Below, in pieces: positions 21,518 through 34,472 of a stretch of 64,000 nucleotides of DNA. The notes under the pieces were generated by a model. It did no database searches. It saw only the letters and a list, made by a program, of their open reading frames with translations, and was not told the origin of the DNA. Source of the stretch: Phlegmacium glaucopus (taxonomy: Eukaryota > Basidiomycota > Agaricomycetes > Agaricales > Cortinariaceae); NCBI GenBank assembly GCA_015039465.1, contig MU129998.1:294475-358474 (forward strand). The letters run 5' to 3'. How positions within the stretch are numbered: the stretch's first letter is position 1; each line of letters begins with the position of its first letter. The position numbers and the translations under genes are program-made.

Positions 21518-23702
21518 TAGAAACATGGGTCAGGGATGTATTATTACAAAGGAGACTTTGAACGGGCAAACACCATAGCTTTAACTTGGAAAGAAAACTA
21601 TTTTGGAAAAAATGCGTAGTGACATGTTGAGCGCCGTCCATGCTCCTTGTCCATGCTCCTTGTCTAGCTAGTTGACCATGAAACACAGAATCTGAAGTAG
21701 CTTGCTTCTTTGAGGATCCAACCAGAGCGATGTTCTCAAATATCAGTGATTCAGACAGGGCTCTCCGTTAACAAGATATCAAAATGCTAATCCAAAATGA
21801 CCCCAAGTACGTTAGTAGAAGACCAAGGACATCTGGGTCGTACACCCATCCAACATTGACATTTCTGAATCTACTGGGTTCCGTAACCGCAGGAGGGGGC
21901 GGGTCGTGTAAATTGATTACTCCAACACACAGCGGATTGGTGACTGAAAGAGTTCCTGGGTAGCTGAGCACGATGAACAAAGATAGGCTTGCTTTACAAT
22001 AAAACCCTCCAGAGCCAGAGTATGACAAGTACAGTTGAAGGTGTAAACGAGGAAGGAGACAAGGATCATCGATCAAGGGCCTTCTTGCACTTGCCATCCC
22101 AATCAAAATTTGTCCCTTTTATTCTTGGTCTTGCACCGTCCTCATGAAACGCAAATCCTCACCCTCGCCCATTGCACTCCAAGTGGCCGCAGTTGTCGCA
22201 TCCAAATCCTAACTCGCTTTCAGACGGCGCAGGTTGCACAACCTCATTGGCATCGTGATCTGAGCGGCAGGCTCGAGCATCGATGCAGCCAGGGACCGAC
22301 TAGAATAATCCAACGACGCTTTTGATATGATATGAAGGACCACTAGTTGACACTTCCGTCAGGAGTGAGGCTAGTGAAGAGGGATTCGGCTCTAACATAA
22401 GATCGAAGGAATGCTGGTGGAAAGTGCATGCTCTTCGAGTCTTGGGGATAGCTGCACAGCAGATGTACGCAGTAAAGAGATCATCGAGTTTCGGTTTGTG
22501 TTCACCAGCCACTGGCTCCACTAGTTACGTGCTCTTACTGTTAGTACAGTTGGTGATGGTCGGGAAATGACTTTCTCGTGCCGGAAACTGGAGATTGAGG
22601 GAAGAGCTCGAAAACTGAACCAAATGAGCGGGAGCTTTGAGCTAACCTGATGAAAAAGACACTAGGAACAGAAGAAGTTTGACATCGTACTTGTTCTGTA
22701 GACCGAACGAAAGGAATAGTAATTGTCGTAAAGTGAATATTGCAAATGAGGTGTAAAACCGGAGGAAGACGCCAGATAGCAGGGTCTGGTATGATTTTTT
22801 TTGTACAGGGCCTGTACAAAAAAAAGGCCCGGGGGACCACCACATTACGAGGGTCGCGGAGTTTGATTACTATGTTGTTAACCTGAGCTCACATATTCTT
22901 TTGCCCCTGCATTGGTAGATACCCGTCCCTGGTCCATTTTTAAAGTTATCGGTAACCTGCATTGAAGTGACATAGACATACCGCATCGGCACCGTACCAC
23001 GCATTTTACCCTGAGCTAATTTGAATAAGCGGAACCGTCAAAGATGTCCGACGTTTCGATAATATTAATAATCTAGACGGAGGCCTGGAAGTTCGCAGAC
23101 GCCATGGAAACCAAGACATTGACAGTTGTACCGCATAACCTACAGCTCCCAGCGACAGCCCGAAGGGGATTTCTAGATCTTCGCCTTTTTGCTTAGACGG
23201 GTTAATACACAAATAATTTGTTCAAGGTCAAGGTTTAATATTTAATGCGTAAATAATTCAGGCCTACGATGGCTGACCCATGTTCAAATAGAACATCGAG
23301 ATAGAGGACGATCAACCAAGGCAAAAGTTAGAGGAGAAATAATACAGGTGAAGACAATTAATAGTAGAATGAGGAACCGGTGGCGAGTGACGAAAGAACT
23401 AAGATATGTCAGGTGTAGAAAGGAATTTAATAGCGCGAACTGTGCAATTCAAGCTTATCTATTAAGTTGAAAACTCGCCACATACATAGAGAGAAGGTGA
23501 AGATGAGCCTTGAAGATTTTAAAACATGTAAGGACACAAACTAGCGTATTCCACGAAAACATATTGTACAAATTAAGATTTAATTGAGATTTCGACCTCT
23601 TCAAGGGTTAGTCAGGCTGGGCGTCCACTCTAAATATTTTCAAGAATTAATAATTGAATTCGTAGATAGAAATGTAAATGAGTACACACTGAGCAACCAA
23701 GT
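21518..23702. other. Intergenic region after the GRDP-like cluster
   Basis: 21,518-22,080 is the 3' flank shared with copy A. Beyond that no gene is supported. Frames at 22,110-22,325, 22,300-22,521 and 22,541-22,843 lack motifs. A perfect palindrome lies at 22,795-22,825, and AT-rich sequence with downstream signals of the minus-strand dehydrogenase lies at 23,200-23,700. Confidence 0.4.
22795..22825. repeat. Perfect short palindrome (T8-GTACAGG / CCTGTAC-A8)
   Basis: Fifteen-base arms around a single central base: a run of eight T, then GTACAGG, then its exact reverse complement ending in eight A. It could form a stable hairpin on either strand. No gene boundary lies close by, so a role as terminator is not supported; a transposon-related origin is possible. 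Confidence 0.6.
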
Positions 23703-24685
23703 TCAATTTCCCTCGTCGATAGTCGTTGCCTCAACAGTATGCTCCCATAGTAACCTTTGAGCATCTTGTGCTTGAGGAAATCTCGTCAACCCAATATCAT
23801 CCCCGCTTGCATTCCTTCGATACATGCCTTTCTCAGCATCAAGAAGACCAAAAAGCATGTATTCACCACTCTCCTCTGGGGTCATACCGATGAGCCAGAT
23901 GAGTGGTCTGAGGAGAAATACGATGAAATCCAGGATTGGATTGTTGAAATTGAGTATGCCGGTGTTGACGCTGCCTGGGTAGACGTGGGTAAACGCAATT
24001 TCAGGATCTCTGCGGGCGAATTCCTGAAAAGGGCGAGAGGAAGATGGGTTAAAGACTGGAATTTTGAGAAAGAGGGACGACTTACAGCGACCATAATATC
24101 ATTGTAAGAGATACTTTGTAACATCGCCTTGGTTCCAGCGTATGTTTTTTTTAACCCTAAATCATCGAGATCGATTTCGGGACCATTACCAGCTCCAAGG
24201 ACAGATAAGACGCTAGCAGGCTCGCCTGCTTCCTTGGCTTTACGCAGTAGCGGTAATAAATCGTTGGTCAAGGCCCAACGAGAATAATACCTCGAAGCCA
24301 GTTTCTGATCAATACCTTCTTCTGTTTCCTTTCGTCCCCCCAGTCCTATTACTCCAGCACTGTGTACGAGGAAATTTATCTTCGGCAGCCGTCCAGATAA
24401 GTCTTTAGCCATGGCATGAACATTTTTCATTAGATTCACATCGCAAGAGATGAATTCGTATGTGGACTCGGAGGTGGTGGACTTGGGGAATGAAGCAATG
24501 ATGGATTCGGCTGCGGCACGGTTGCGGCCGACTAGAATGATGTGAGCTCTACCATGGACGTAGCGAGCAAAGACTTGTGCTAGGCCTTGTCCGATACCAG
24601 ATGTACCTCCGGTAATGAGAATTACTGGAACATAGGATGGAGTGTACGTCGCGTTTGAGTTGCGTACTACAGATAGAGAAGGCAT
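23703..24685 (-). CDS. Short-chain dehydrogenase/reductase (SDR)
   Basis: Two exons, complement(24086..24685) and complement(23703..24023), with a 62-bp GTAAGT...TCAG intron, give 306 residues. The start is the ATG at 24,685 (MPSLSVVRNSN); the upstream frame has only non-ATG codons. The N-terminal Rossmann motif 'VILITGGTSGIGQGLA' (about residues 21-36) has the TGxxxGIG cofactor signature. 'FISCDVNLMKNV' follows, 'NFLVHSAGVIG' matches the NAG-type strand, and 'YAGTKAM' gives the catalytic YxxxK. The C-terminal 'HVYPGSVNTGILNF' is the usual PG loop, followed by a hydrophobic stretch ('FIVFLLRPLIWLI') that might touch a membrane. NAD(P)-dependent oxidoreductase; substrate unknown. The gene looks intact. 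Confidence 0.92.
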
Positions 24686-25193
24686 GGTATTCAAGAGATA
24701 ATTTCTTGACACAGTTAGGGGCCATTTTTATTGTGCTACAGTCTGCAGGACACCGCTGCGGATCTGCGGATCTGCGCTTGAACGGTGGGCGCTGAACAAG
24801 TCCTTTGACTTTGCCTGCGGACAAGCTGCGTGGTTGACATTGGATTGACAATTGGTTGACAAGGTTTGTAAGCGCCTGTAAGCATTGGTATTGTAATATA
24901 CAAATTGTATGGAGATGGGTCAGCGGTCGCGCTCAAGTTGGATCGTCACATGACCTTCTTGTTTCTGTTCGTCGACGGTCGACGTCCTTTGACCTTGTTC
25001 TTTGAGTCTTGACGATGGAGACGTTGTGCATCATGCTATTATAATCAAACCAGACCCACCTTCAAAACCCCGGCTTCCGAATTAAGCAACTGTCCTCGAG
25101 GCATGAGTCGGATTTAGTAGAAGGGCAGCCCTTTACACATGGCAGGTTCCAATCGTTTTCTCTGCTTCATCCATTGAGGTTACCTCTTTCTCC

Positions 25194-26418
25194 ATGGCTG
25201 ATACTGAACATCCCAGACCTTCATACCAACATCATGCAGGCTTCTATCGCAAGATCATGCCAGGAGACGACCTTCAGCCTTGGGAGTGGAGTCCGGTCAC
25301 TGATCATTCACTACCGATGTCGCCGATGAAGCCTATTTTCGAGTTTTCGAAGGCTTACCCGCCTGGTCTGAGCGGCCCAATACCATCACCTACTATCATG
25401 GTGGTCAAAGTACCCCCCAACTCCGCCAAAAAGAAAGGTTTATGGGCTGCTATTCGCCGATTCCTGAGATTTGGTGCGTTTTATTTATGGTGTTCTGAAA
25501 ATTTAAAGGCTTTCTAACTATTTAACGCATAGCTTCTAATTCCCAGAGTCTGGTGGACGCTATGCCTGTGCAACAGGGTTGGGGTCTCGACACAGGCTCC
25601 CCGCCAGTGTCGAAGGTTCAACCTTGTGAATGGAAACAGTACGGTTACTGGGCTCGGCCTTTCCTTAATAACGTCGAGTGTCCCAACTCTCGTGAGCATT
25701 TCCTCTCCTTAGTTGATGCCCTACTAACACCAAATCAGCCGTCGACAGCGAGAGAAGTGTCAGTACCCAATACCTCAAAGATATCATCCTCAGCCTGCGA
25801 GGTCCCGAGCCGTACGATAAACATCCAGAGTTATGGCTTCCTGGCATTAAACACCGTTGCCTCCCACCTCGTCCTACTCGTTGGACAGTCCCCGTCCCTG
25901 GTGAACCCCTACCATTTCCATGGGAAGTTCAAGTCAACCCCTTGCTGCAGCACATGATTTGGGGTCCTTCGCCATTATCATGGTACATCGGAGCCGATCC
26001 TGACCGTAGCCTTTCCTATGGCCGTACCCGATTCGACATCCCTTGTGCTCAGGCAGATAGAGCTCAACCAGCTACTTGGCCCTTCCTCACCCATATGCGT
26101 TTCAATGCTGTAGCTGGGGATAGTGCTCCAAAGTTTCCGTGGCCCTTCACAGTGTGTAATCCTCGTGGATTGAAGTGTGGAGATATCTTGTTGGGGATAT
26201 ATACGGAATTTCATAAACCTGTGACGAGGGATGAGAAGATGAGTTGGCCACCGTTGAGACAGAAAGCGGCGCAAGACGCGCTTGAACTTCGTTGTCGATT
26301 GATGGGAGACGAGGATGAGATGCGCCGGTATGATTCGTTGGGTGGTGTGATGTGGTTTAGAGGTATTGAGCCTACGATTGATGGCGAGGGATGGATGATT
26401 TGTCTTGGAACGCATTAA
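25194..26418 (+). CDS. DUF6699 domain protein (three exons)
   Basis: Exons 25194..25473, 25533..25691 and 25739..26418 total 1119 nt (372 residues). Both introns have GT-AG ends; the second contains a CTAAC branch-like box. The N-terminal half is Pro-rich and includes 'KKKGLWAAIRRFLRF', a basic amphipathic segment. The C-terminal half (from 'EVQVNPLLQHMIWGPSPLSW') has the DUF6699 layout: 'ATWPFLTHMRF', 'WPFTVCNPRGLKCGDILLGIYTEFHKPV' (the conserved G.tvgDiL..Iy..l helix) and 'YDSLGGVMWFRGIEPT'. No biochemical role is known for the domain. The next gene downstream has the same domain and orientation, suggesting tandem duplication followed by divergence. Confidence 0.85.
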
Positions 26419-26995
26419 GTTATTATTTTTTTCCGTCATGTTTTCCGATACTGTGGTCTCCTATCATATCCTCTTCATGTTCTTACAAGTTATACCTACT
26501 CATCTGTTGTTTAGTTCCTGTCTCGTTCCATCAGATGCCTGCACCCCACTCCAGCATAATCCAACTCAGTGTATCGTCATGATCGGTCTGCACCACTATA
26601 ATTACCATTTTCCGGGTCCGAGGGCCGTTCATTCAAGATTCGAAGACTGCAATAACCACGCTCCTGATCCTGGGACATCGAAGAAGGTTATCATTTCGGG
26701 AAATGCTCCATACTTGGTTCGTAGGCCTATAAGCAAGGAAACATGCGCAGGACCAAGGCCTTGGTCTTGGCCCTTGGACACGAGACATTAATCTCGCACT
26801 AGAACATCGATAAGAGATCCATCTCATTGATAGTCTCAAAAGCTTTTTATTCACACCACGAGGACGACTTGAGTTTAGCCTTGAATACCGGCAGAGAAGG
26901 ATCATAAAGTCCGAGTATAAAGGTCAACAGTTCTTCGGATCTACCTGAAGAAGGTTAACCTCTTGTTCGAGTCATCACCCAACCCTTCCTCCCCT

Positions 26996-28407
26996 ATGCG
27001 TTTCCCGGGTTGGTTTTCTAATTTTCCTCTCTTCCGAGACCGTCAACAGAGGTCTGACGGAAATGAATATCCTGATCCTGCATCGATCCCCGATCAGTGG
27101 CGACAATCACAAAGTCAATATCCTGTGTATTTCAGTGCGTTTCTTTTTTTCATTTGGGCTCAATTGATGGCAAAAAAAAATCTTACATAGATCCCTCTGG
27201 TTATGCTGGCCCTGGACCTTGGCATGGATACACTTACCCATCGCAAGCAAATTGGCGTGCCTATCCATCCCAGCCACTCCAAGGCCAATATCGACCGCAC
27301 CAGCATCAAACTCCGCGTCAACCACAAATGAATCAGGCTGCCCAGCCTTATTTCTATCCTAATGATACCAGTAATCCTAATCCCAGTCCTTATCATCCTC
27401 AAGGTCGATCACAAGGCAATCATAAGCCAGGATTCGCAGACCCTAATACGCCTTTCAATCGCTCTCAACCATATCTTACCCCACAATCTGTCCAGCCAAG
27501 TGCCCAGCAGGCATGGACGCCGTTTTCGAATGCATCGCACATACCACCATCCCGGGATCAAACACAAAAGTCTCAACAGTCTCATCGGAGAGCATCGCTC
27601 AACGACCATCGGAGACGCAGTCATTCACAGCGGTCAAACTCAAGGGTACGAGGTGCTAGTACATCACGCGCCACACTGGACCCGGCAGCATCCTCAAACG
27701 CCCCACATATACAAAGCAGAATGCTTAATATTGCAATGGTCCACCCTCTCGTTTGTGGACATCGTCATAGCTTAATCCCCGATCAAATACCTGAAACGGA
27801 AGTAGGCAGGCCAGAAAGGAGTGTATGGGACGGACAAAATTTCAGTTTACCGCAAGGTAGTAAAAGTCCTATGATGATAGACGCTGTTCAAGTCCGCTCT
27901 CTCAGCCTTGATTGGGATATCACACTTCCTCCCTCATTCGCCAAAGAGATTGGACGAGATGGACAAATTTTTAATCCGCCGCGACATCTCCACCTTCCTC
28001 TAATCAATGCCAAGTTCAGGAGTGAGGTATGCATCAAGACGAGGCAGGATAACCCTCTCACAAAATGTTTTCTCCGCTGGGGCTGTATAGTCGTTGAATC
28101 TAGGGATCCGAATGGTATACCCCCGACGATGAAACAATTCTTATATGATATCTGGGAGTATTTCCATACGTCATTGACTGAAGAAGAATGTCTCTTCTTT
28201 GCAGGAGGTGATTTGGCTAAACTTTATCAGATAGTTGAGAGCCGAGTGGAGAATTATGCGAGAAAGGGGGAGGACTCGCCTGATATTCGGGAGAGAGGCC
28301 CGACGCGTCGTGATGTGCTTTGGGGATATACCCGCTTTGCTGGATTGGAAGTGTGTCCAAGGTTTGCTGATACGGGAGATTTATTTCTCTACCTTGAACC
28401 GTTGTGA
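26996..28407 (+). CDS. DUF6699-like protein with long Pro/Gln/Ser-rich N-terminus
   Basis: Exons 26996..27134 and 27191..28407 total 1356 nt (451 residues). The start is the first ATG (MRFPGWFSNFP); the intron is GTGCGT...ACATAG. The first 240 residues are disordered-looking, rich in Pro, Gln, Ser, Asn and Tyr, with a basic patch 'DHRRRSHSQRSNSR'. The C-terminal part has 'LSLDWDITLPPSF', 'CFLRWGCIVVESRDPNGIPPTMKQFLYDIWEYFHTSLTEEE', 'RRDVLWGYTRFAGLEVCP' and a terminal 'GDLFLYLEPL' strand, the pattern of DUF6699. Function unknown. It sits 577 bp after the previous DUF6699 gene. Confidence 0.82.
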
Positions 28408-31239
28408 CTCAGGGACCCAAGATAATTATCAGCGACCGGTTCCACAATTTGAACAAATTCTCATTGGCCCCTAGCTTACCGTCTATGTACTATAGTTTTA
28501 CTATACTCTAGGGCTTTATGTCATGCAGATCAATTGACACACGCGTGCAACACGCATGCTTTGGGAGGAGCGGCACCGCCACACGTTTGACGGCCATCGA
28601 CTCATCCCTGTTCAACGTTCAACATGTGGTCGATGGACCCTGTGGCAATGAACACGACTTTCAAACACCGTCTCGTGCATGCTTAGATTTACGAGAAGGA
28701 TCAAGACCAAAACAAGACAGATTTCCGAAATTGACAGGGCGATATTTTTGGCCATTTTTAATTTGGCCAGAATCCAAATCACGTGAAATTCCCATATAAT
28801 GATATATAGCATATCTAATCTTATCTAACCAATCAAATCGGCATGCGGCCGCCCGTAACACGAGTGTGTTTCCTGAAACTGGTCCTTTACATGCTTCTGA
28901 GCAGCGGCTGAGAGACTGGCATGGTAGACGTCCCTCCAGTGAACCAAAAGTTCCATCCCAAAAGCATTCTTCATTTTCTGAGTCAGAAAGGTTGGAAAGG
29001 TTTGGGAAAGGTCGACCAGGACTTGATTTTCGACATTAGGAGCTAATATTGGTGTGAATTTGTGCCGTTTATCAGCTTGGGAATGAGTAACGCTCTCGAG
29101 AATGCCTCGTGTGCTCAACTTTTCAATATATCATGAAGATCATTTTTTTGGTCCTCTTGAGTCTTGACTCGTGCCCCGAAAGTGCCAAGAAATTTATTGA
29201 ATTGAATGATTATTATCAAAAAATAACTTCACTCTACAACGCTGCCCTGCCTGGGTATACTTGCCTTTTCGACTGGATATTCAAATCACGAATCACGCAG
29301 GGTCATGAGCTGAACAGACATGCGTTTCATCACGCATGAACAGGCCCCTGTGAACATCCACCGAATGAGGATTGAAAATGCATCGTTTTGAAAAATAGCA
29401 CCCTTATGGAAACCCGTTCTGGGAAACTCTGAAAGGGGAGACTCACAAGTTGAAACAACAAACGAGAACAGCGTGTATTTTTGACTAACAGAGAACGGTT
29501 AATAAAAACGGAAGGGAAGAAGGAACAGGTACGGAACCAAATGCTTCCTTAAGTAGGAGTCGCATCAACAACTACCAAAATATTATGTATGGTAAGGTAC
29601 CCTTACACATTCCATTAGAATAATGGAAATTCAAATCGGCCAAAATTTTTTGGGCCATTCCTCACAGTGAACCATTTTCCGGTCAGGTCGATCACAGTTC
29701 TCCATGAACTTTTCCTCACTGAACTATTGGCATAACGCTTCACAGGCCGTGAACATGTGGTCGAAAAGGTGCAGTGGTCAATGATTTTTCGCCTCGAGAC
29801 ATTTGACCACCGTCACAAAGTAGCGGTGAGTATTTTGTTGGAAATTGGAATGTTTCTAGCCTGTTGCTGGGAATGGAAGCGATATTTTTCTTTCACTTGG
29901 TCGGCATGGTTATGTAAAGTTACACTCCGAGTCTGAGATCTGGGACTCGAGCGCCTCTTATATATTTTATTTGTTCCAAGTTCCAACGTAAGATATATCC
30001 AATTCTTGGGCTTTCTGAAACGGACCATATCTTAGGCTCAGACTAGTCATTGCACCCGAATTAAAACTATGTATTGTGTTTTATATGGGGAAATTTCTCG
30101 TGAATACCACCATAAAAAAGGCTGTAACACCTTCTCGAAAACGACCTGGAAATAGATGTACGTACTTGGAGACCACGGCTGGCTCCTACGGAAACTTTCG
30201 GTCAAGAGTGCTTAAGCGTTGGTTACGCCAGTCGGTACATCTTGCCTAGGATAAAATTTTACTTGCAGCGACTCAGAAGTAAAAGACGATCTTTAATATT
30301 AAAGCAGCGCATCGGGAAATTTCATCGATATCCGACGTCCTGGGAAGTACTACTTGTATCGCCCAAGCCTAGGCCTTTCTAACGAACAAATGGAATAATG
30401 CACTTGACTTTTTTTGGCGGGGCTGTTATGTTGGTTTAAACCTTAAATAAGCGAGCAAGTTGAGTTTGAGTTTCGATGTTGGAGCGAAATTTGATATGAT
30501 CCCATTATGATAGTATCGCTAGCAGGTAAGGTTCTTGTCATGATAATTATATGATATAAGTATTCCGCAAGTTGACTCCCAGACAAAGAATTAGTGTCTG
30601 TCAATGCGGATACTAGTTTGTATGTAAATACTCTATGAGTATGATACCATGCGTTTTTACCGTTTACGCGTCGCCGATTGACACTGACGCGTGCTTCGGG
30701 TGGCTCTTCCGCAACTGAATAACCCGGCTAGTTGAAAATCAGCCGACAAAAGAGCAAGGGACAAGTCAGGACCAAGTCTCAGACAAGTGCAAATTTCATT
30801 GAATGGCTCCCTCGCTTTGTCCCTTTCTATCTTCGTTTCTAGCGAAATTTCTCGAAGTCCAGACGATGAATATTCCCGACCAGACTAAGCCATAACCTCT
30901 TCGTCCTTTTGGGGGGTTTACAAGAATGGAACTTCGAACGTGCATTCCAAGGCAAACAAGGGCCCTGAGCGACGGCCCATGGGTCGGCTGCGATCATCAG
31001 ATTGAGCCAATAACTCGATCATCGATGATTCACCGACGACTGTTAGCGCCCAACTTGGAATGAGCCTGAATAAGCCTCCATATCTCCGTACCTGTTCGTA
31101 CGTAATTTAAAGTTCAAATTTCGAACCCTGCACGGCCTTGATGATATAAGAAAGACCTCGATCACCCCCTCTTACGGGACACTATGTTTAGTACTTCACT
31201 CCAGCCTCAAAAGCGTCTCCGCAATTTGTAGGACCCACA
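28408..31239. other. 2.8-kb intergenic region
   Basis: No gene is supported with confidence. A plus-strand frame from an ATG at 29,133 (MKIIFLVLLSLDSCPES, 69 residues) begins with a signal-peptide-like hydrophobic stretch and could encode a small secreted protein, but nothing else supports it. Minus-strand frames at 28,825-29,118 and 29,813-30,028 show no family motif. Sequence from about 31,080 is the promoter of the DUF6533-type gene and is duplicated in inverted orientation near 57,760-57,890. Confidence 0.4.
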
Positions 31240-32639
31240 ATGCTTCCTGACGAGGTCGTATCGAATTGGAGTGCCGTCAATGCACGGAACTACTCGTCGC
31301 GTACGTCCTTAACATCACCCTGAACTTATCATTGACCACAAATCGATCCGATATGTAGTCGCAGCTCTGGTATTTACGCTCGCAGACTATATCATGACGG
31401 TCAAGTCGGAGTATGTACACATCTGGATGTGGAGGTACGCACGATCTTTTGGATCCATGGTTGGTCAACGAGACTGATTTAGACATCTCGTCAAGGGCAC
31501 CATTCTGGTCGCCAAAACTACTGTATTTTTTGACTAGGTACATTGCGGTTATCACACAGATGTGCGTAGGAACAATTTGGGTTTCTCCACGAATCTTCAA
31601 CTGACGGCGTTATACTCCAGAGTGAATTACACCTTGGTACAGACGTACCTCAATCGAGGCCCCGTTCAACCACACCAATGCAGAACTTGGTTCATTTTCC
31701 TCGCCTCTTCTACCGCTCTTTTGGTCTCAGCTTTCGATTCGGTCTTACTGCTTCGAGGTACGTATATTTTGGCCCCATTTCCCCCCAAATCCCAACGGTC
31801 ATTGATAATTATTACGCCGGATACACTACCTGCCAGTATACGCCCTATACAGAAAGAACTCCAAAATCTACATGCTAGTGGCGCCGCTTGTACTTCAACA
31901 TGTCATGGCTTCGTTATTAGTTGGAAGAAATGCGTTCCGACATGACTCCTTCAATTCTCGATGTGATATAATCGACGCACCCATCGATGTCGGCATTTTA
32001 GGGTGCTTGTTCATTTGGTTCCTTGTTAGGTCGACCCGACTAACACCTTTGATAGGGGACTTACCGTCGCGGCTCACGTTCCACTATGGTTTGCAACAAT
32101 ATGGAAGCGCCGTGAAGCAAGTCATGCGGAGGCGGGCAGGCTTGTAGTCCATGAGGGGTCTTGGTCTTTTGGTCTTCTTACCAGTAAGTCACTTGTTTTG
32201 TTCATATTTTCCATTTCACTGATCTGTGACCTAGTTTACATCGCTGGGATGCTATCCTACTGTGTTGTAACCCGTTCTGGTAATCCATTTGCCATCTTTG
32301 TGTGAGCTACTGTCCCATTTCTGAAGTTGTAAACATTCTCAATCTCATCCCGCTCCTTCCGTGACACAAGCTGGCCAATGGTGGCCGTGTCGATGGCGGT
32401 AAGTCCTCTTCTCCAGTTATACATTCCAACCACATATGACGGAATTGTCGATTCAGTCCTGTAGAATGATCATCCACATGCGTGAACTAAAAACCGTTTG
32501 CTTGAGACAAGAAAACAGGCCTTGTAGCCCATCGATCGCATTCACCAGTTACATCAACACGTATTTCACAATCGACGATATTCAGATGGATCAGCCAAGG
32601 GAAGAGGGTCAGGACGGACCAGTCAGCAGTTCGTCTTGA
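31240..32639 (+). CDS. DUF6533-type multi-span membrane protein, copy 1
   Basis: Nine exons: 31240..31300, 31359..31434, 31496..31561, 31621..31757, 31837..32002, 32056..32183, 32235..32301, 32371..32398 and 32457..32639 join in frame to 912 nt (303 residues). The third acceptor (TCAAG at 31,495) is supported by its mirror copy, where an upstream TAG is absent but TCAAG is kept. The protein has about seven hydrophobic spans: 'SLAALVFTLADYIMTV', 'LLYFLTRYIAVIT', 'WFIFLASSTALLVSAFD', 'MLVAPLVLQHVMASLLV', 'GLTVAAHVPLWFATIW' and others, with 'VLLLRVYALYRKNSKI' after the third, a hallmark of the Agaricomycete DUF6533 family. Role unknown; receptor-like topology is only inferred. A homologue lies at 56.4-57.8 kb in the opposite orientation. 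Confidence 0.85.
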
Positions 32640-33179
32640 AATTAGTTTTCTTTATTTCGCTTTATTTCATATTCTAATTCTGTTCATATCATCATTCCTT
32701 CTGCATAGTTATTATTCTAGCATTCCATCTATGTTCTTGAGGACACCCCACTTCCCAGCATAACATCCAATATATTTACACATAATAAATATCTGTTTAT
32801 GAATGCGCGCATGCTTTGACTTCTATTCACAGGCGGAGATGAAAAGACAGGGACGCCTCGGAACAAACGAGAATTTTCTTGGCAAGAGGGGTGCTAAGGT
32901 GGATAAACTTTGCATCTTTCCTGATGGATTTCAATCCGGAACGTTGTGGTCTCGACAGAAAGACTGTTCTGAACCAGTTTTTCGGCTCTAGCCTGAGAAA
33001 CGAGGATGTAATTAGATTTTGAAACATATTCAACTTGTCCTAAAGATTCACTGAAATACGCAAAGAGTAATAAGGTTAAGTAAATTCAATGCAACGGCTT
33101 TAGTAATAACCTACTTGAAGTGAGTCTCGAATTGACAGCGGGCACGCATACTTGCTGCGGCCGTCCGGCCATCACGGGA

Positions 33180-34250
33180 ATCAACTCTATTCGGATCCTT
33201 GTCTTTCGTCAACCCCTTGGCTTCCAGTGAGAAGGGCAGCCTACCTGTGGATATACTTAGAGGTATAGGTTTCGCACCTCACACTCAATCCAAACCCTGC
33301 AAATGTTAACGCTGTAGTTCACTCAGTGAGATTTATAAAAAAATGCGAGTTTACTCAGCCTGAAGGTTATTGCAGGTTCAGGCTTGTTCTGGCAATGCTT
33401 CCGAACGAGTTCACATTCAACGTTCAACGTTTCGACCCCAAAGCTTTTGAAGTTCGAATTACTCATCATGTGCGTTGTTTTTCCAACTTTGAAGACCTCC
33501 TTTTCACTGATGCACCTTACTTCTGTATGGAACAGTTGGGGCTTTGGTTTTTCTCATGTTGCAAATCGAGAAGATATCTGGGGTAAGGACAAGCCTCACA
33601 TTATGCGTTATCTGCTGTCATTACCGACGAAAGACCTGCAGGAGCACGACAAACGCCAGTCGAGTACGTATACTTGATATCGTGTATCATTGGACGGGTG
33701 TGACTTATAAATCTTAGACAAAAACGATATAAATGTGCGTGCTGCTCACACTCCAATTCGTCGTGGGATCAATTGTGATGGAACGTCTCAAAGTCACCCG
33801 TATCTATATGTTCGACTCCCACCATGATGAGGCGACCTCGCCGATTGAGATTGGTGTTTTCGGTGCGTGTTTTACTATCCTTCTCATTTAGTTTCTATAA
33901 CTTTTCTTCTCTCTCAGAGGTGGCACCGTACTACTGGCTCGAGCCGGATTGTGGTTAGCTACTTTTGCAAAGCGAAATGTTGCAGGAGGCCGTTCGACAG
34001 TTGTTAAACTCGTGGTTCGCGAGGGCGCCTGGATAATTCTCGTTCTTGTCGGTCAGTGTGACCTTTCTATTCTTGTATTCCATTTACCAATACTAGCATT
34101 CCAAGTATCGTTGCCGCGTCAACGGGACATAATATCGTATATGATCCAGCCAATCCTTTTGCCGTCTTCATGTGAGGACCCTTTTATGCGCTAAAAACAA
34201 ATTTTGATATTGATTTTATACTAAAAAATAAATTGTTAGAACAGTTGGCC
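33180..34250 (+). pseudogene. DUF6533-type membrane protein, copy 2, internally deleted
   Basis: The first exon begins at 33,395 (MLPNEFTFN) as in the mirror copy at 55.55 kb. The later exons 'VLLTLQFVVGSIVMERLKVTRIYMFDSH' (33.74 kb) and 'GGTVLLARAGLWLATFAKRN' (33.92 kb) match it too. The middle exons, which in the mirror copy encode 'WFLFLFAICSILVASLDAVLLLR', are absent between about 33,660 and 33,735, and the C-terminal exon is not recognisable. It is therefore a broken paralogue, lying about 0.7 kb downstream of copy 1 on the same strand. Confidence 0.7.
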
Positions 34251-34472
34251 AACCGTACTCATCTCCATTGACTTGGACTTGCTTCTTCAGTCATCGAACT
34301 CATAGATCTGGAAACGTAACCTGATACCTGCTAGTCGTTCTCAAAGCCAACTTGTTCCTTCACATCGAGCCTGCGTCCGTCATCTCAAAAAGGGAAAATA
34401 GAGCTTTGATTCCGAGTTTGAATTCATACACGCACTGGGTCGTTGGATAATTTCCTACACCACCCCCACAAA

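Noticed and set aside
22795..22825. Palindrome as an intrinsic terminator
   Set aside because: Eukaryotic context and no adjacent gene end; intrinsic terminators are a bacterial feature.
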